DNA from: Acestrorhynchus altus
Lineage: Eukaryota; Chordata; Actinopteri; Characiformes; Acestrorhynchidae
Direction of reading: 5' to 3'
NCBI GenBank assembly: GCA_034509495.1
Contig: CM067512.1
Coordinates: 1,478,597-1,542,596 of the forward strand
Length of the DNA stretch: 64,000 nucleotides
In this document: positions 12,226 to 24,769 of the stretch, one piece after another
Layout: every line of letters starts with the position of its first letter
Position numbering within the stretch: position 1 is the first letter of the stretch
Translations under genes and position numbers: made by a program
The notes under the pieces: model-generated
Seen by the model: the letters and a program-made list of their open reading frames with translations, nothing else
The model's database searches: none
What the model was told of the DNA's origin: nothing

Positions 12226-13174
12226 TCAGTGTAGTTACACTGAAGATCAAATGTCCATATTATTAAATATATTAAAATCAAAGGTGTTCAATGGGCGTCT
12301 TGAAGTGCATCTCCATTTTTGGTTTAGCGTTCTCTATGGTTTGGAGATACATGTTTTTCACTGTTCAGCAATCATAAGCAGAAAGGAGGAGAAGACAGAA
12401 TGACAGGTGGAGGAAAGCAGGTCTTTGTGGACAGGGGAAGTGTGTGGAGACACCAGCCTGATTGGTGTCAACACCAGCGTAGGGCACAAACACAGACTTC
12501 ATAATGCTGCTTCATCCTGCTCACACTGTGTGTGTGTGTGTGTGTGTGTGTGTGGGCTGATACACTCATTCACTGGCACTCAGGCCAAATACTGAGGTAA
12601 CACTCAGTTGAGAGTGGTGAAGATATCTTCCCGTAAAAACAGCAGTGATTTGCTTCACACGAACAGTCTGTGGTCTCGTCACTTCCCGACACTCAGAGGC
12701 TCTTCATATCAGTCACTCTCTCAGACGGGCAAAACAAGCAAAAAATGGTCATACATAATCTTTAAGACCTAATTATAGGGATCATCTAAAGTCTGCAGAC
12801 TTCAGTGCCAAGCCTTCACCACCCAGAACTCCCGTCTCCACAGTCTCGCTGCAGACACGGTTGTGCAACACTGAGAAATGTGCTCGTCTCATCCCGAACA
12901 GGTGGCTTCCCTGTCAGGGGTGTAACGATATGCATATTTTCATGATTTATGATTCTGATATACGTAACTTTTGTCATAGTTACTAGAATAATTACTAGAA
13001 ACTCTGTAGCAAAAGTAGGCAGAGTCTACTTTTGCCCTCAAAACAACTTCAATCCTTTGAGGCTTGGATTCCACAAGATGTTCCACAAGATGTTCCACAA
13101 CATTCCTCTGAGATTCTCATGTTGACGTTGACATTCTTTATGAGAACGTTTCATACTGTGAATCTCCTGTTCTA

Positions 13175-13600
13175 CCACATCCCAGGTCTGGTGATTACGA
13201 AGCACTGCATTGACACTGCCATGGTGTTGACATGGCGAGTGGATGAGACAGCAGTGCTGCTGGAGTGTTTAAACCCGTTGGTGTCACTGCTGGACTGAGA
13301 AATGTCTACGAACCATCCATCACTGATGAAGGACTAGAAGATGACCAGCACAGACTGGGCAGAAACAGATGAAGTGGTAGATGGAGTGCTAAGAATGGCC
13401 CACCACCATCATCATAGCTGCTCTGTGGTGGTCCTGTGGGGTCCTGATCATTGAAGATCAGGGTGAAAGGAGGAGAATAAAGTCTGCAGAGAAACAGATG
13501 AACTACAGACTGTACTGTATGGTAAGAGGAGCTGATGGGTTCAGAGGTTGGCTGAGCAGCACGAATCCACAATAAAAACAATCTCAAGCCCATGACAGAT
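13175..13600. mobile_element. MITE family C copy (CATAACATTATGACC family)
   Basis: It contains the family blocks 'cagcagtgctgctggagtgt', 'tcactgatgaaggactagaa', 'gaaacagatgaactacag' and 'gaggagctgatggg'. The diagnostic outer ends (CATAACATTATGACC) seen in other copies are lost. Other copies are at 25.14, 39.36, 41.73, 45.8 and 61.5 kb. Confidence 0.7.
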
Positions 13601-14354
13601 ATCCCGACATCCCAGTTTCACAGAAAGGAACACGGCTACTTCTGCACCTCCTTCTGAGGAGACCATCTGCCTACTTTCACGCCTCTGCTTTCACAACATG
13701 GTTCGAGGGCAGACTCAGACATCACTCATCGGTGGCAGGAGGCCGAAACACAGCGGCTCGGATAAAAATGACTCACATGGGGACGGAGAGAATGAACGGT
13801 GAAAAGGAAACGAGAAAGTGGATGAAACAGAGAGAAGCCAGAAGGAAAGGAAAGAATGGGGTGGTGGGGTTTGCGGGACTGGGGAGGGGGTTATTCCAAA
13901 TACCTCTCTGACAGCAAGAGCTAAAATCTGCCAAGGTATGTAGACATGCCTGGAAGAGATGGTAACCAAGGTCAAGTCGTCACATTTACCTGCTGCCAAA
14001 AACCTCTAAAGCCTCTGGAATTCAGTTTGCTCTGAAAACAGGCAATATCCACAGACAGCTTACGGCTAATAGTGCAGAATTATCTGTTCCGGCAGGGTGC
14101 AGGCAATCACAAACAGTTACAGGTTATCCTCTTGTTTCAGCGTGGAGGATTTAGTTCGACCCGGAGGCAGGTTTTCCACAAGAGTGACTAACCCCTGGCC
14201 AAGCAAGCATCTATGATCATTCTCCCTGGTGTTTTATTGCACTAAACGATACCAAAAAAGGCCATGGTTAAGCTCATGACAATGCTGCGTACTCTCTGGT
14301 TTTGCATATCTTTGCATTTTCCATTGTACCATTTCAGCATTACCTCATCCACTG

Positions 14355-14748
14355 AGACACAGCAATAGAAGAACAGATATTAGTCTATAAACACCTCAAT
14401 AAACACTCCTATACACTAGAATAGGAGATATTAGTCCATAAACACCCCAAATAAACACTCCTATACACTAGAATAGGAGATATTAGTCCATAAACACCCC
14501 AAATAAACACTCCTATACACTAGAATAGGAGATATTAGTCCATTAACACCATAATAAACACTCCAATACACTAGAATAGGAGATATTAGTCCATAAACAC
14601 CCCAATAAACACTCCAATACACTAGAATAGGAGATATTAGTCCACAAACACCTCAATAAACACTCCTATACACTAGAATAGGAGATATTAGTCCATAAAC
14701 ACCCCAATAAACACTCCTATACACTAGAATAGGAGATATTAGTCCTAC
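14355..14748. repeat. 51-bp minisatellite, about 7-8 copies
   Basis: Same unit as at 1.4 kb and 43.3 kb, with little divergence between copies. Some units gain one A (cccaaataaac), giving 52 bp. Confidence 0.95.
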
Positions 14749-15269
14749 ATGCCAGAATAAAAACTGCCACAGTGAGTTAAACAGGACAGTGAGCAGAGCA
14801 GCAGGACAGACCTTTCTCTGAGTTTTCTGCAAATGTAGAGCTCGGCTCTAAAGACAACATTAAATTTGGACCTGCTGGCAGGAAGGCCGGTCTGGGTTAA
14901 AAATGGCAGAGACGCCCGTCTGAAAGCTGTCAGGTCTTTGATGGATGACGGGTGTGAAGAACAGTATAAAGGTGTCAAGGTGAAGGAAACGCTGTCGTCT
15001 GGGGAGAATCTGACGGGTATTTATGGAGTCAGGTAAGTATGACCTGAGGGCCCGTTACTCCAGCTCTTCCATACAAACAGCAGAGGACATCAGACGACCC
15101 TTCTTCAGGGACATACTCTTTTCTTTAATTACATGTGGAATGGAGGCATGGCCACAGTACAGCACAGATGAACATTTGATTTTCATTTTAATTATATGGA
15201 GACATGATATAACTAAACACATACAGCTGAAGAAACATCTTTTAAAAATCATATGGATAATAAACCTTG

Positions 15270-15700
15270 CTTTGAACATCCAGACAAAGAGCAGAGCTCA
15301 TTATTTGGACACAGTAACAAAAGACAAGTTTGACACAAACCAAACACAGCATTTGAGCACAATTAGAATTAGAATTAGAACTATACTGATCCCTTAGCAG
15401 GGTTCCCTCAGGGAAATTAAGGAACCTCATAGCAGCTGTGAAGCATGGTGGTGAAAGTGTGATGGTTTGGACCACTATGAGATCTTTATTGTATCAGAGG
15501 GGGTTTGAGAAGAATGTAAGAGTGTCTGTACAAAGACTGACGCTGAAACATCACAGAGCTGAAAGAATTCCGCATGGAGGAGTGGGAACGTCGTTCTTCC
15601 CGTCGATGTCAGAGATGGTAGACGGTTCTAGAAACATCTCACTGACATTATTTCAGACGAAGGAGGAGGAGATACAGATATTAGGACAGAGGGGGTCTGA
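15270..15700 (+). pseudogene. Tc1-like family A fragment with a nested insertion
   Basis: It runs from 'attatttggacacagtaaca' through 'gaagcatggtggtg' to the end block 'aacatctcactgacattatt'. Between 15361 and about 15422 roughly 62 bases are inserted, with (ATTAGA)n and 'tgatcccttagcagggttcc', resembling a fish retroposon 3' tail. The Trp-Ser-Cys-Ser-Ala-Ala segment downstream is deleted. Confidence 0.8.
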
Positions 15701-16392
15701 ACTTTATCTTCATAATAAAATTACATTTTCAAATCATATCATATTTGGTCCAGTATATGTATATGTAACTCTCATGTCCGGATGGAGTAAAATGCAGTAA
15801 AAATGAACTGAAATATTGCACAATGTGCTTCTTACTGGACATCTATCAAATGGTCAAATTTCATACTTTCAGGAAAGCAGTCTGGACCCAAAACTGCTCT
15901 ACAGGAGCACTTCCACAGCCTGCGGCTCAGCGAAGACACAATCGCTTATCACAACATATAATCTTCCAGCATGACCAGTCAGCGAGAGGAAACAGTTGTG
16001 CAAGATTACAGACTTTCAGACCTCAATTCTATTTTTCTTTATCTCTCCTTTCGCAGAGCAGCTCGGAGAACGCAGGCAGAAGGTCTTCCCTCGCTGATTT
16101 GGGGGGTTTGGCGAGTCACTCTAAACCCGTCATTATCTCAGAGGAACTCTTGCCCTTTGCGGATCAAAGAGATTCAAACAGATGTCCGGATCAATCAAAC
16201 GACGAGAGCGGACGAAGACTAATGTTCCTGATCTTAAAGCAAGCCGGACTTAGTGGACATGTTACGACTGACCCTGGATTAATGGACTAAGACTTGCTGA
16301 TAACTGAGAGACAAATGAATAAGTGTGTTCAACATTTATACTGTTTATCACAAAATGTACAAACATGTCCTACAGGTACACACAGCTGATCT

Positions 16393-16790
16393 CAAAGAGC
16401 AGACTCAAACAGAGACCAAACCAGTCTGATCTTCAGGGGAGGTGTTTAAGGAGGAAACCCCTAGTGTCAAAACAAGACTAAAGTTCTCCAGAGAACATCT
16501 CAACAAAGAGCAGGACTTCTGGAACAATGCGATTGGAACAGATGAATCCAAAGATGAATTATTTGGACACAGTAACAGAAGACATGTTGGACACAAACCA
16601 AACACAGCATTTGAGCAGAAGAACCTCATAGCAGCTGTGAAGCATAGTGGTGGAAGTGTTATGGTTTGGGGCTGCTTTGCTGGATCTGGAGATCTCTCCA
16701 TCATAGAAACCAGAGATCTTTATTGTATCAGAGGGGGCTTGAGGAGAACTTAAGAGCTGATGCTGAAACATCTCGTATTGTTCCACGAAG
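16393..16790 (+). pseudogene. Tc1-like family A fragment (central region)
   Basis: A 103-codon open stretch begins at 16442. It reads through FSREHLNKEQDFWNNAIGTD and then SGGSVMVWGCFAGSGDLSII, both characteristic of the central Tc1 transposase domain, including the first catalytic-region Asp. It is then frameshifted after RGGLRRT. This is the best preserved central domain of family A in the window. Confidence 0.85.
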
Positions 16791-17450
16791 CACAATTTCA
16801 CATCAACCCCCCCTCTGAATGAGTCTGTCTCACACCGTGACATCTGCAGACATGTTGACCAATCACTGGGATCCCCCTTTAAAAGCTGATGGATGCAAAT
16901 AAAGAAAATACATCCCACAATTCCAGATCTAAAAGAGGGAGACAGTGTGGTTGAGAAAACAAATCAAAGCTCTGACCCAGTTCCTTAAAGGAGCTGCACT
17001 CCTGCACCCTGAAGTCCCTTCAGCCCGGAGTCCTGTTACGGAGAGGTATGTGCGTGCTCGCGAGCCGACATGGCAAACATCAGGCAGGCACTGACTTGCT
17101 CTTCTGCTATCTGTCCCGCTGCCAGAGTGTGCTGGACACAGTTACCCTGTAATCTCCAGCCCTCCACGGCTTCTACAGCCGGAGATTCGCCTTCAGACAA
17201 TCACATGTGCTGAGCTGTGTGTATATTTAATGCTGCCAGTGTGCCAGGGCTTCGTTTTCGCTCCCAGGAGTCTCGAGCGACTCCACTTTTGCTCCCTTTT
17301 CAGCTTTTAGAAATGTGACTTTGAATTGGCAGGGCACCGGGTGTCGACTGACAGCTAGCTTTAGTGCCCACGGAATTGCAGCCAGAAACGCTTGGTGTAT
17401 AAAAGAGGGTCAGGGCAGACTCACTTTAACAGGGAGTCATTTGTCCCACT

Positions 17451-17487
17451 GTGTGTGTGTGTGTGTGTGTGTGTGTGAGTGTGTGTG
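17451..17487. repeat. (GT)n microsatellite
   Basis: About 18 GT units with one GA interruption. Confidence 0.9.
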
Positions 17488-20400
17488 CAGAAAAGCTTGT
17501 TTTATTTCCCAGTACTGCTGGGGTACTGAAAATCCTTTTGGCCCAGCGTCCTGCTCGTTACGACGGTGGCGCGGTAGATAAAAGCTATGGAAACCACTTA
17601 ACACAACACACTGGTCATGTGGAGACAGGCAGCCAAGCCTGAACTCTCAGCCACCATACACTCCCCGCTGCACCGGGCTGTAAAACACAGCTAATATCTG
17701 TCATATTACTCGCAAACTCAGCTTTAATGAACTCGCTGGGCTGTTTCCTTCTGAACAAGGGCTGTTACGATACGTATCACAGTCCGCAATACCGCAATCC
17801 AATTAGAACATCACAATCTGAGTACAACACTGCCATCTAATGCTCAGGGTTGAAACGCAACGCAAAATGAACCACTGTCTGAGGCCAGTCTTCAGGTGTA
17901 AAACGGAACCAAAAATCAACACTGTGTTTTAGACCTGGGTCGTATGACCATCATAATGTGCACCCCTACGTCCAATACTGTCACAAGCAGGAATGCCCTG
18001 ATTTAGTCTTTTGGTCAGGGACATGAAACAATTCAGACATATATCAATCAACTGGGTATCTGCTGTTTTAATCCAAATCCAGTTCTGATCCTTTGGTTTT
18101 ACTGCTGTGCTCTGACCTCCATTAGACCCCATTAATGGAAAGCAGGTGAGGAACATTCTCAGAAGGTAACAGAACAGTTTAAAGTCTGCTGTGTCAAACT
18201 GCTTTACAGCAGAACAAGGAAATTTAAGTTATTATCTGTAATTCTAGAGCTTTAACTGGTCCTCTTTAAAGACATCACTCATCGCGTTGATCTTGACTGT
18301 GAGACTGAGACTGTCACAGGTCAAACAGGGACTAATCAGCAAAACGGGTCAGAGGTCATCCTATGAGGTCCAGAGCTCCACCTGTGGATTAAGAAGAATA
18401 CCCTGCATTTGACAGTGAACTCAAAAGCCATTAACCACATTCTTCTCCAGGGGATCCAGCAAATCCAGTAAATGCCGGAAATGTAGAATAGTGTTGCTGG
18501 TGGTGGTCTTAAAGCGTATCCCTGTTTTCTCTTTACACCTCCGGTGTTGCTGGAGGGACTACAGCAGATTAATGAGGGAGAATTTGGCTCCAATATAAAA
18601 CGCCTGCAGCTGAACACACTCTGCCATGACCAGCGTACGGAACTCGCAGGGAGGATCCAGCAACATGTCTCAACAAACCAACTGTGAAATTTCAAAGGAG
18701 GAGTTCTTCAGTGCACTTTCATATTTTTGACACAATATTGCACTTTTTGATCATAGACTGCGATCTTGTGTTTTTGTGTCTGATCACCAGATCACCTTTG
18801 GTCTTCATTACAGACACTGTAATGAGGTCTTAGTGATTTGATAATGAATCAGTTTTTAATCACAGTGATTTCACTGGAACGCTCGGGATTTGAACCCACA
18901 TCCCCGTCGCGCTCTACAGTCAGGATCAGTCGTGGAGCCCACTCAGACACTAATGCTCAGGTGAGGCGTTGGTTCTGAGCTTCCTGCCGTTAAAATCAGA
19001 CCAAACACATCCCCAACCATTGTGGTTCAGACTACGGGGGTTCAAGCCCACATGGTTCAACTACTGTGGTCCATCAAAGGTGGGTACGGTACTGACGGGG
19101 TACGTTCCTCTAGACTGGGCGTTTAACACCAAACCGGCTCTGAATGACATTGTTTACATCTGAACCGTTAATCTCATCCACACTGAGCAAATTCTTCCGA
19201 AGTACGGATCAGTTCTGGGTGTCAAAGGGTTCAAAGGGCTTCTATCAACAAATACGTACATGCCATTACAAACGTCCCCAGGGTCACTGCACACCACAGA
19301 TTAAGATCACAGCCTGGCTCAGATGCATTTTAGTGCAAACTTCAGAAATCTGCCAATAAGCCCATTCACCACCCAGAACACGAGATTTTACATAAACTGC
19401 ACTGACTGAATCGCCATAAGCTAAACACACTGATTTAAGCCTCTCTGGGCCTCATTCGTCTAACATTCCTCAACACTGAGTAAATCTGCTGCTAAAGAAC
19501 ACAACCTGCAGGAACCCTGACAACCCCATCATCGCCTCACACTCACACATTAACGAACCTGGAAGATCACACATGATCTCACGTTGATTCCGTTCCATTT
19601 TGATTCCAAAAGTTGTACTTTTCCATGATATGATTCTTCAGAGATGATTCAGTGTTGCTATATTACACTACAATTCAATTCTGATTCATTAGAAACCAGT
19701 TCGTGATCAAATGATTTATTGTACAATGAAATTTCACCAAACTCCAGTCCGGTCTCCCCAAAGATTCAATGCTCAACGAAATTGATTCAATTAAGAGTCT
19801 TAAGGAAAAGATTCGTTATGAAAGGATTTTAGGCATCAGAACATTTCAGCCGTGTTCTTTAATAAAATGATTCAGTCCATCACTGCATTTCAACATGATT
19901 CAAAGATTCAAGACACAATTTAGTTCATGATTCTTTAAGATTCAATTATGATTCTGAAGGAAACGATTCTGGTGTGTCGCCACAATTCTTAAGAAAAATG
20001 AATCAATCAGTTATTGAATCCTAGTACAATTCAAATGAGACTTTTTTAGGAAATGATTCAATGCATCATTATATTTCACCATCATGATTCTTAATTAAAC
20101 ATAACAATATACATAATCTATAGAATTTTTAAAGAAATGATTCAGTGGAATATAATGATTAAGCTCAGATTACTTGGAAATTAGTATTTAGGAAATGATT
20201 CAATGAATCGTGACATTTAAAATGACGTGTTCAGAATCATGTGCTTTATTAGTGAAATACAAAGAATTATGATTCTTTTCTTTAGTAATTTGTTGAATTT
20301 TTTTCCTTCGGCCCATTGTTTCCTTCAGACTGATGCAGCAGGAGCTTCTCGGTTTCCCAGCTAAACTGGTCTAAAGGTTTTTGGGAGCCCTGTCTTCTCC

Positions 20401-20871
20401 AGCTGGAAAAGTAGAGCAGTCCCAAATCAGCAGTTAGTGGCAGCTTCTATCAACAGCAGTAAAGAACAGCTCTGATAAGGCACGCATTGTTGAGGTGATA
20501 AAAGAGGGCTCGAGAACAAGCCTCACCTTTGAGTTGCACTTGGCAGCGTCTGGCACTCATTCACCTCTACTCTTTCTTTTTGTCGGCCGTGGGGGAAAAG
20601 GGGAGGGCACTTGGAACCTGCTGCCCCATCCAAGCCTTACTGATGTGAAAGAGCTGCATAAGAGCTGGAGAGTCATTTCAATTCAACTCCAGCTACAGAG
20701 GTATTGAAGGAAAAGAGGTCGGTTCTGAAGAAGCTGGAGGACGGCCTGTAGAGCCTGAGAGACACTCGGAAAAGGCAGCAGGATGTTAAGACTGCAAATT
20801 ACAGAAGATACAGTAGAAACGCCCGTGCATACAGGAACATCCGAATGTCATGAGCATCAACCACATAACCA

Positions 20872-21272
20872 CAGCTTGTCTAGTCCCTGTAGAGAAGTCC
20901 TGCCAATAGAACAGGACTCTGTTGAGAAGATAAACAAAAATGACCCTCTTGTCTCCATGTCTAATAGCAGGTGTGGACTAGAGGGTATAAAGACCCCCAG
21001 CATTGAGCTGTGGAGCAGTGGAGCTGTGTTCTCTGGAATGATGGAGCTCCATACAGTACTATGCAATGAGTTGGGGAATAGAGATTGAATACAATCACAT
21101 CCTCACAGCAATGCTCCAAAAATCCTCCAGAACCTAGTAGAAAGTGTTCTTTGGACAGTAGAGACAGTTACTCCAACAACAACAGGATGAACTCTTTAAT
21201 ACCCTCGATTTCAGAAGAAACAATGAAGGAGCAGGTGTCCTAATACTTTTGTCCATGTGGTCTATCTATAGG
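20872..21272 (+). mobile_element. MITE family 1 copy
   Basis: It includes 'tagtccctgtagagaagtcc', 'ccaatagaacaggactctgt', 'ggagctccatacagtact', 'gttactccaacaac' and the right terminus CCTAATACTTTTGTCCATG. The left terminus (TGTCCAAAAGTTTG) is missing. Confidence 0.85.
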
Positions 21273-21475
21273 GAACCAGGATTAATAGTTAATTTCATCA
21301 TTCAACCTTCGGTTCTGCTCCTGTCTTCCTGGTACCCGGTCCATTTTCCAATGCCACAGTTCTGACCCAAAATACAGCTGGTGGTGTTGCAGAACAATAA
21401 AGCGGTGAGTACAGGTTTATAGATTCTAAATTCCAGATTTAAAGAAAATATTACGTTTTTTCCCATTAAGATCGT

Positions 21476-21635
21476 AAAGTTTATTATGGTTATAATACAG
21501 TTATTAATATTATAGTAAGTGTATATAAAGTTTATTATGGTTATAATACAGTTATTAATATTATAGTAAGTGTATATAAAGTTTATTATGGTTATAATAC
21601 AGTTATTAATATTATATATTATATAAAGTATAGTT
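21476..21635. repeat. 51-bp AT-rich tandem repeat, three copies
   Basis: Copies of 'aaagtttattatggttataa' start at 21476, 21527 and 21578, an exact 51-bp period. The copies are almost identical, so the duplication is recent. It is a different sequence from the other 51-bp minisatellite. Confidence 0.95.
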
Positions 21636-22003
21636 AGGTCTCTGTGACCCCTGCCACAGTACACTCTCCCTGCACCGAGTTTTCCTAAACGCCGCAGGTC
21701 ATGTCGGAGGCGGAGGGTCCGTTTGTGTTTATTCAAACTGTCATCAAAGCCATGTTTGCATTTCAGTTTCACATTTGGAAAAAAGAAGTGTCCAGTTTTA
21801 CAGAGTGTGTAAGTGATGTGAGTGTGTGACGGGGGGGTTTAGAGGTGAGCACATCAGCAGCCACATGAATACACTCATTCTGCCATCAGAGAGAGGGAGC
21901 TCTCCTACGGGACACTTAAACACACACACGGATTGAGTTTAAAGCCAAAGGTAATTTCCACATCCTACCTGCCATAATGGGGCTCGGAGCGAACAAACGA
22001 GCT

Positions 22004-22026
22004 CATTCAGAGAGAGAGGGAGAGGG

Positions 22027-22109
<83 letters not shown>

Positions 22110-22113
22110 GAGA

Positions 22114-22211
<98 letters not shown>

Positions 22212-22228
22212 CAGACAGAGAGACAGTA
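22004..22228. repeat. (AG)n microsatellite with GGAG and ACAG variants
   Basis: About 220 bases of AG repeat with interspersed 'gagggag' and 'gacagag' variants. Long serine/leucine or Arg-Glu ORFs across it are repeat products. Confidence 0.97.
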
Positions 22229-22239
22229 TAGTATAGAGC

Positions 22240-22314
<75 letters not shown>

Positions 22315-22315
22315 G
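22240..22315. repeat. (GATA)n microsatellite
   Basis: About 19 perfect GATA units directly follow the AG array. Confidence 0.97.
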
Positions 22316-22369
22316 CCAAATACCTGGCTAGACACACAAGCAAATAAACAGATAAAAATATGGAAGAAA

Positions 22370-22812
22370 AGACAAATAATCAGACAGATAATCAGAAACA
22401 GACAGAAAATCAGACAGATATTCAGACAGATAATCAGACAGATAATCAGAAAGAGACAGATAATCAGACAGATAATCAGACAGATAATCAGAAACAGACA
22501 GATAATCAGACAGATAATCAGACAGATAATCAGAAACAGACAATCAGACAGATAATCAGACAGATATTCAGACAGATAATCAGACAGACAGATAATCAGA
22601 CAGATAATCAGAAACAGACAGATAATCAGACAGATAATCAGACAGATAATCAGAAACAGACAGGAGGAATCAGACAGATAATCAGACAGATAATCAGAAA
22701 TGACAGATAATCCAGACAGATAATCAGACAGATAATCAGACAGATAATCAGAAACAGACAGATAATCAGACAGATAATCAGACAGATAATCAGACAGATA
22801 ATCAGACAGACA
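22370..22812. repeat. 12-bp CAGACAGATAAT minisatellite
   Basis: About 35 units of CAGACAGATAAT, with regular 'cagaaacagacagataat' variants that give a higher-order pattern. It may have grown from the neighbouring GATA array. Confidence 0.95.
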
Positions 22813-22861
22813 AATATAAAAAAGTGTGGAAATGAAAAGTCCCCTCATTAAACATGCAGTA

Positions 22862-23785
22862 AAAGTAAGTTTAAAGTGGAGTTCTGTTACTGTAAATCTG
22901 TAACTCCATAACTTTTTAATTCTGAAATCCTGTAAATTTGTAACGCTTTAACTCTGTAACAGCGTAACTGCATCTCTTTATTCTGTAACTTTGTATATCT
23001 AACTATAACAGTGTAACTGTAACCACACTGTAATTCTGTAACTGTGCAATTCTGTAAAAGTGTAACTAATTCTGTAACAGTGTAACTCTTTAATTCTGTA
23101 ACTGTAACAGTGTAACTCTTTAACAGTTTAACTCTTTAATTCTGTAACTGTAACAGTGTAACTCTTTAACAGTGTAACTCTGTAATTCTGTAACTGTAAC
23201 AGTGTAACTCTTTAACAGTGTAACTCTGTAATTCTGTAACTGTAACAGTGTAACTCTTTAACAGTGTAACTCTGTATTTCTGTAACTGTGTAATTGTGTA
23301 ACTGTAATTATGTAAATCTGTAACTCTAACTGTTACTCTGTAAGAGTTGAACTCTGTATTTCTGTAAGAGTGTAACAGTGTAAGAGTGTAACTCTGTAAA
23401 AGTGTAAAAGTGTAACTGTGTAAGAGTGCAACATTGTAATTCTGTAATTCTGTAAGAGAGTAACTATGTAAGTGTAACTGTGTATTTCTGTAACAGTGTA
23501 AGAGTGTATTTCTGTAACAGTGTAAGTGTGAGAGTGTATGAGTGTAACTGTGTAAGAGTGTATTTCTGTAATTGTGTGTGTGAGAGTGTAATAGTGTAAC
23601 TGTGTAAGGAGTGTACTTCTGTAACTGTGTAAGAGTGTGAGTGTAAGAGTGTATTTCTGTAAGAGTGTAGGAGTGTAAGAGTGTGAGAGTGTATTTCTGT
23701 AACTGTGTAAGTGTTTGAGAGTGTAAGAGTGTAACACTGTAAGAGTGTGAGACTGTAACAGTGTGAGAGTGTGATTGTGGAGTGC
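22862..23785. repeat. Long degenerate GTGTAACTCTGTAA array
   Basis: More than 900 bases are built from short blocks such as 'gtgtaactctgtaattctg', 'taacagtgtaactcttta' and 'gtgtaagagtgtatttctg'. The array stops about 26 bases beyond the pdgfc exon 1 donor. On the minus strand it lies open with the exon 1 frame, giving a long Thr/Leu/His/Ser-rich ORF that is not expected to be translated once the intron is spliced. Confidence 0.95.
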
Positions 23786-23812
23786 AGGGCTCCGGCTGGC
23801 TGCTGGACTCAC

Positions 23813-23921
23813 CGTTGTGCTGCTTGTCCTGTCCGTGCTGCAGTTTGGAGATGAGAGTGGACTCCGTCCAGCAGCTCCGCAGGAAAGACGACAGTAAGCA
23901 GAGGAGCAGAAGAGGAGGCAT
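23813..23921 (-). CDS. pdgfc: pdgfc coding exon 1 (signal peptide), platelet-derived growth factor C
   Basis: This is the first coding exon of a secreted growth factor. The ATG is at 23919-23921 on the minus strand. It encodes 36 codons plus one base: a hydrophobic signal peptide (MPPLLLLCLLSSFLRSCW) and then TESTLISKLQHGQDKQHN. It ends at a consensus donor (G|GTGAGT, GT at 23812-23811). The segment after the signal peptide aligns with human PDGF-C (AESNLSSKFQFSSNKEQNG), including the Asn-Gly at the exon end. PDGF-C is a latent ligand with an N-terminal CUB domain and a C-terminal growth-factor domain that signals through PDGF receptor alpha. Those domains lie in later exons outside the window. 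The head-to-head position with glrb matches mammalian synteny and supports the call. The short peptide leaves some doubt. Confidence 0.8.
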
Positions 23922-24400
23922 TTGGCCGGCGGTGGCGGAGGAGTCGGTGAACCTTCAGCCTGTCCCACAGACGCAGCTCTCCTGCTCCGAGACCCAAACC
24001 CTCATAGTCCCGCAGAGCAGAGGTTCTCCTGAGGTCCACTCAGTTCCCCCCGAGCAGAAGAGCAGAAGAGCACACAGCGGCCTCAGAAGCATCCGACCTT
24101 CTCACACAGCTCCTCAGAGCGCTGCTCTCCTGCGGCTCGCGCGCTCCCCGAGCTGCGCCGGTCAGACATGCTTCTGCAGGTCCTGCAGGACTTCACACTT
24201 CCAGCAGAGCAGAGGCTGGAGCAGACAGGGGGCTGAGTCTGAGGAAGGCTGAGGCAGGACTGACCACCCAGCAGGTGCTGCCCTGAGACCAGCAGACTGA
24301 AAAAAAAGGCGGCCAGGAAGGCGGAGACCCGGACCTGCTGCTGCTGCTGCTGCTGCTGCTGAGGAGGTCCAGAAGACCAGGCTCCAGGTCCGGCTCCTCT
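23922..24400 (-). promoter_or_regulatory. pdgfc: pdgfc 5' leader and probable promoter region
   Basis: This GC-rich, CpG-containing stretch lies immediately upstream of the pdgfc ATG. It includes a (CTG)9 tract at 24335-24361, which reads (CAG)n in the gene's sense strand. Base composition turns sharply AT-rich beyond about 24450, so the leader and core promoter probably lie within this block. No TATA box or transcription start can be fixed from sequence alone. Confidence 0.5.
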
Positions 24401-24729
24401 GCTGCTCTCAGAACAGCTGACCTGGCTGGGATTAAGGGTCCTTTCTTCTGATCAAACTTTCTGCTCTGAAGATCAAAGAGTTGTTTTCTAAAGGAATAAG
24501 CAACACTTTCCTTTGATCTCTGGAAGTTAAAGTTTGTTTGTTTCATTTGTTTTTCCAAATAAAAAGTTGATGAGTCTGAATATCAGCATTTTTTCTCGAG
24601 ATTAAGACATTTTATGAAAGAACACAGTGTTTCCTCCTGATCTCGAGAACAGCAAAGTTTTCATTTCACACCTTTTATTGTGATTTAAAGATTACAATTA
24701 ATTAATACTCTTATTTTTTTAATTCTATT

Positions 24730-24769
<40 letters not shown>

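Larger units (their letters stand above)
1..23812 (-). other. pdgfc: pdgfc intron 1 (part)
   Basis: Everything to the left of the pdgfc exon 1 donor should be intron 1 of the minus-strand gene. I find no sequence resembling the next expected exon (the start of the CUB domain), so that exon lies outside the window. The intron holds Tc1-like remnants, MITEs, minisatellites and microsatellites, most listed separately. The stretches 241-1395, 2620-3125, 5560-7060, 8475-9000, 10000-10330, 11400-12050, 12560-13170, 13600-14350, 16800-20860 and 21640-22000 contain only short ORFs of random composition. I see no gene in them. Confidence 0.7.

Noticed and set aside
18880..18965. tRNA-like piece on the minus strand (GGATTTGAACCC resembles a reversed T-loop)
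   Set aside because: The T-stem does not pair well and no matching acceptor, D or anticodon arms can be drawn. It is at most a tRNA-derived SINE scrap.
21302..21772. 156-codon ORF on the minus strand
   Set aside because: Its centre is the 51-bp AT-rich tandem repeat (repeated NNCIITIINF); it has no family resemblance.
22370..22812. Regularly spaced repeat resembling a CRISPR array
   Set aside because: The units are contiguous 12-mers without unique spacers, and the DNA is from a vertebrate nucleus.
22003..22848. A 281-codon Ser/Leu/Tyr-rich ORF
   Set aside because: It is translated AG, GATA and 12-bp repeat DNA.
23166..23921. A 251-codon secreted repeat protein on the minus strand
   Set aside because: Codons 1-36 are pdgfc exon 1 with a strong donor. 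The rest is the low-complexity array of intron 1.
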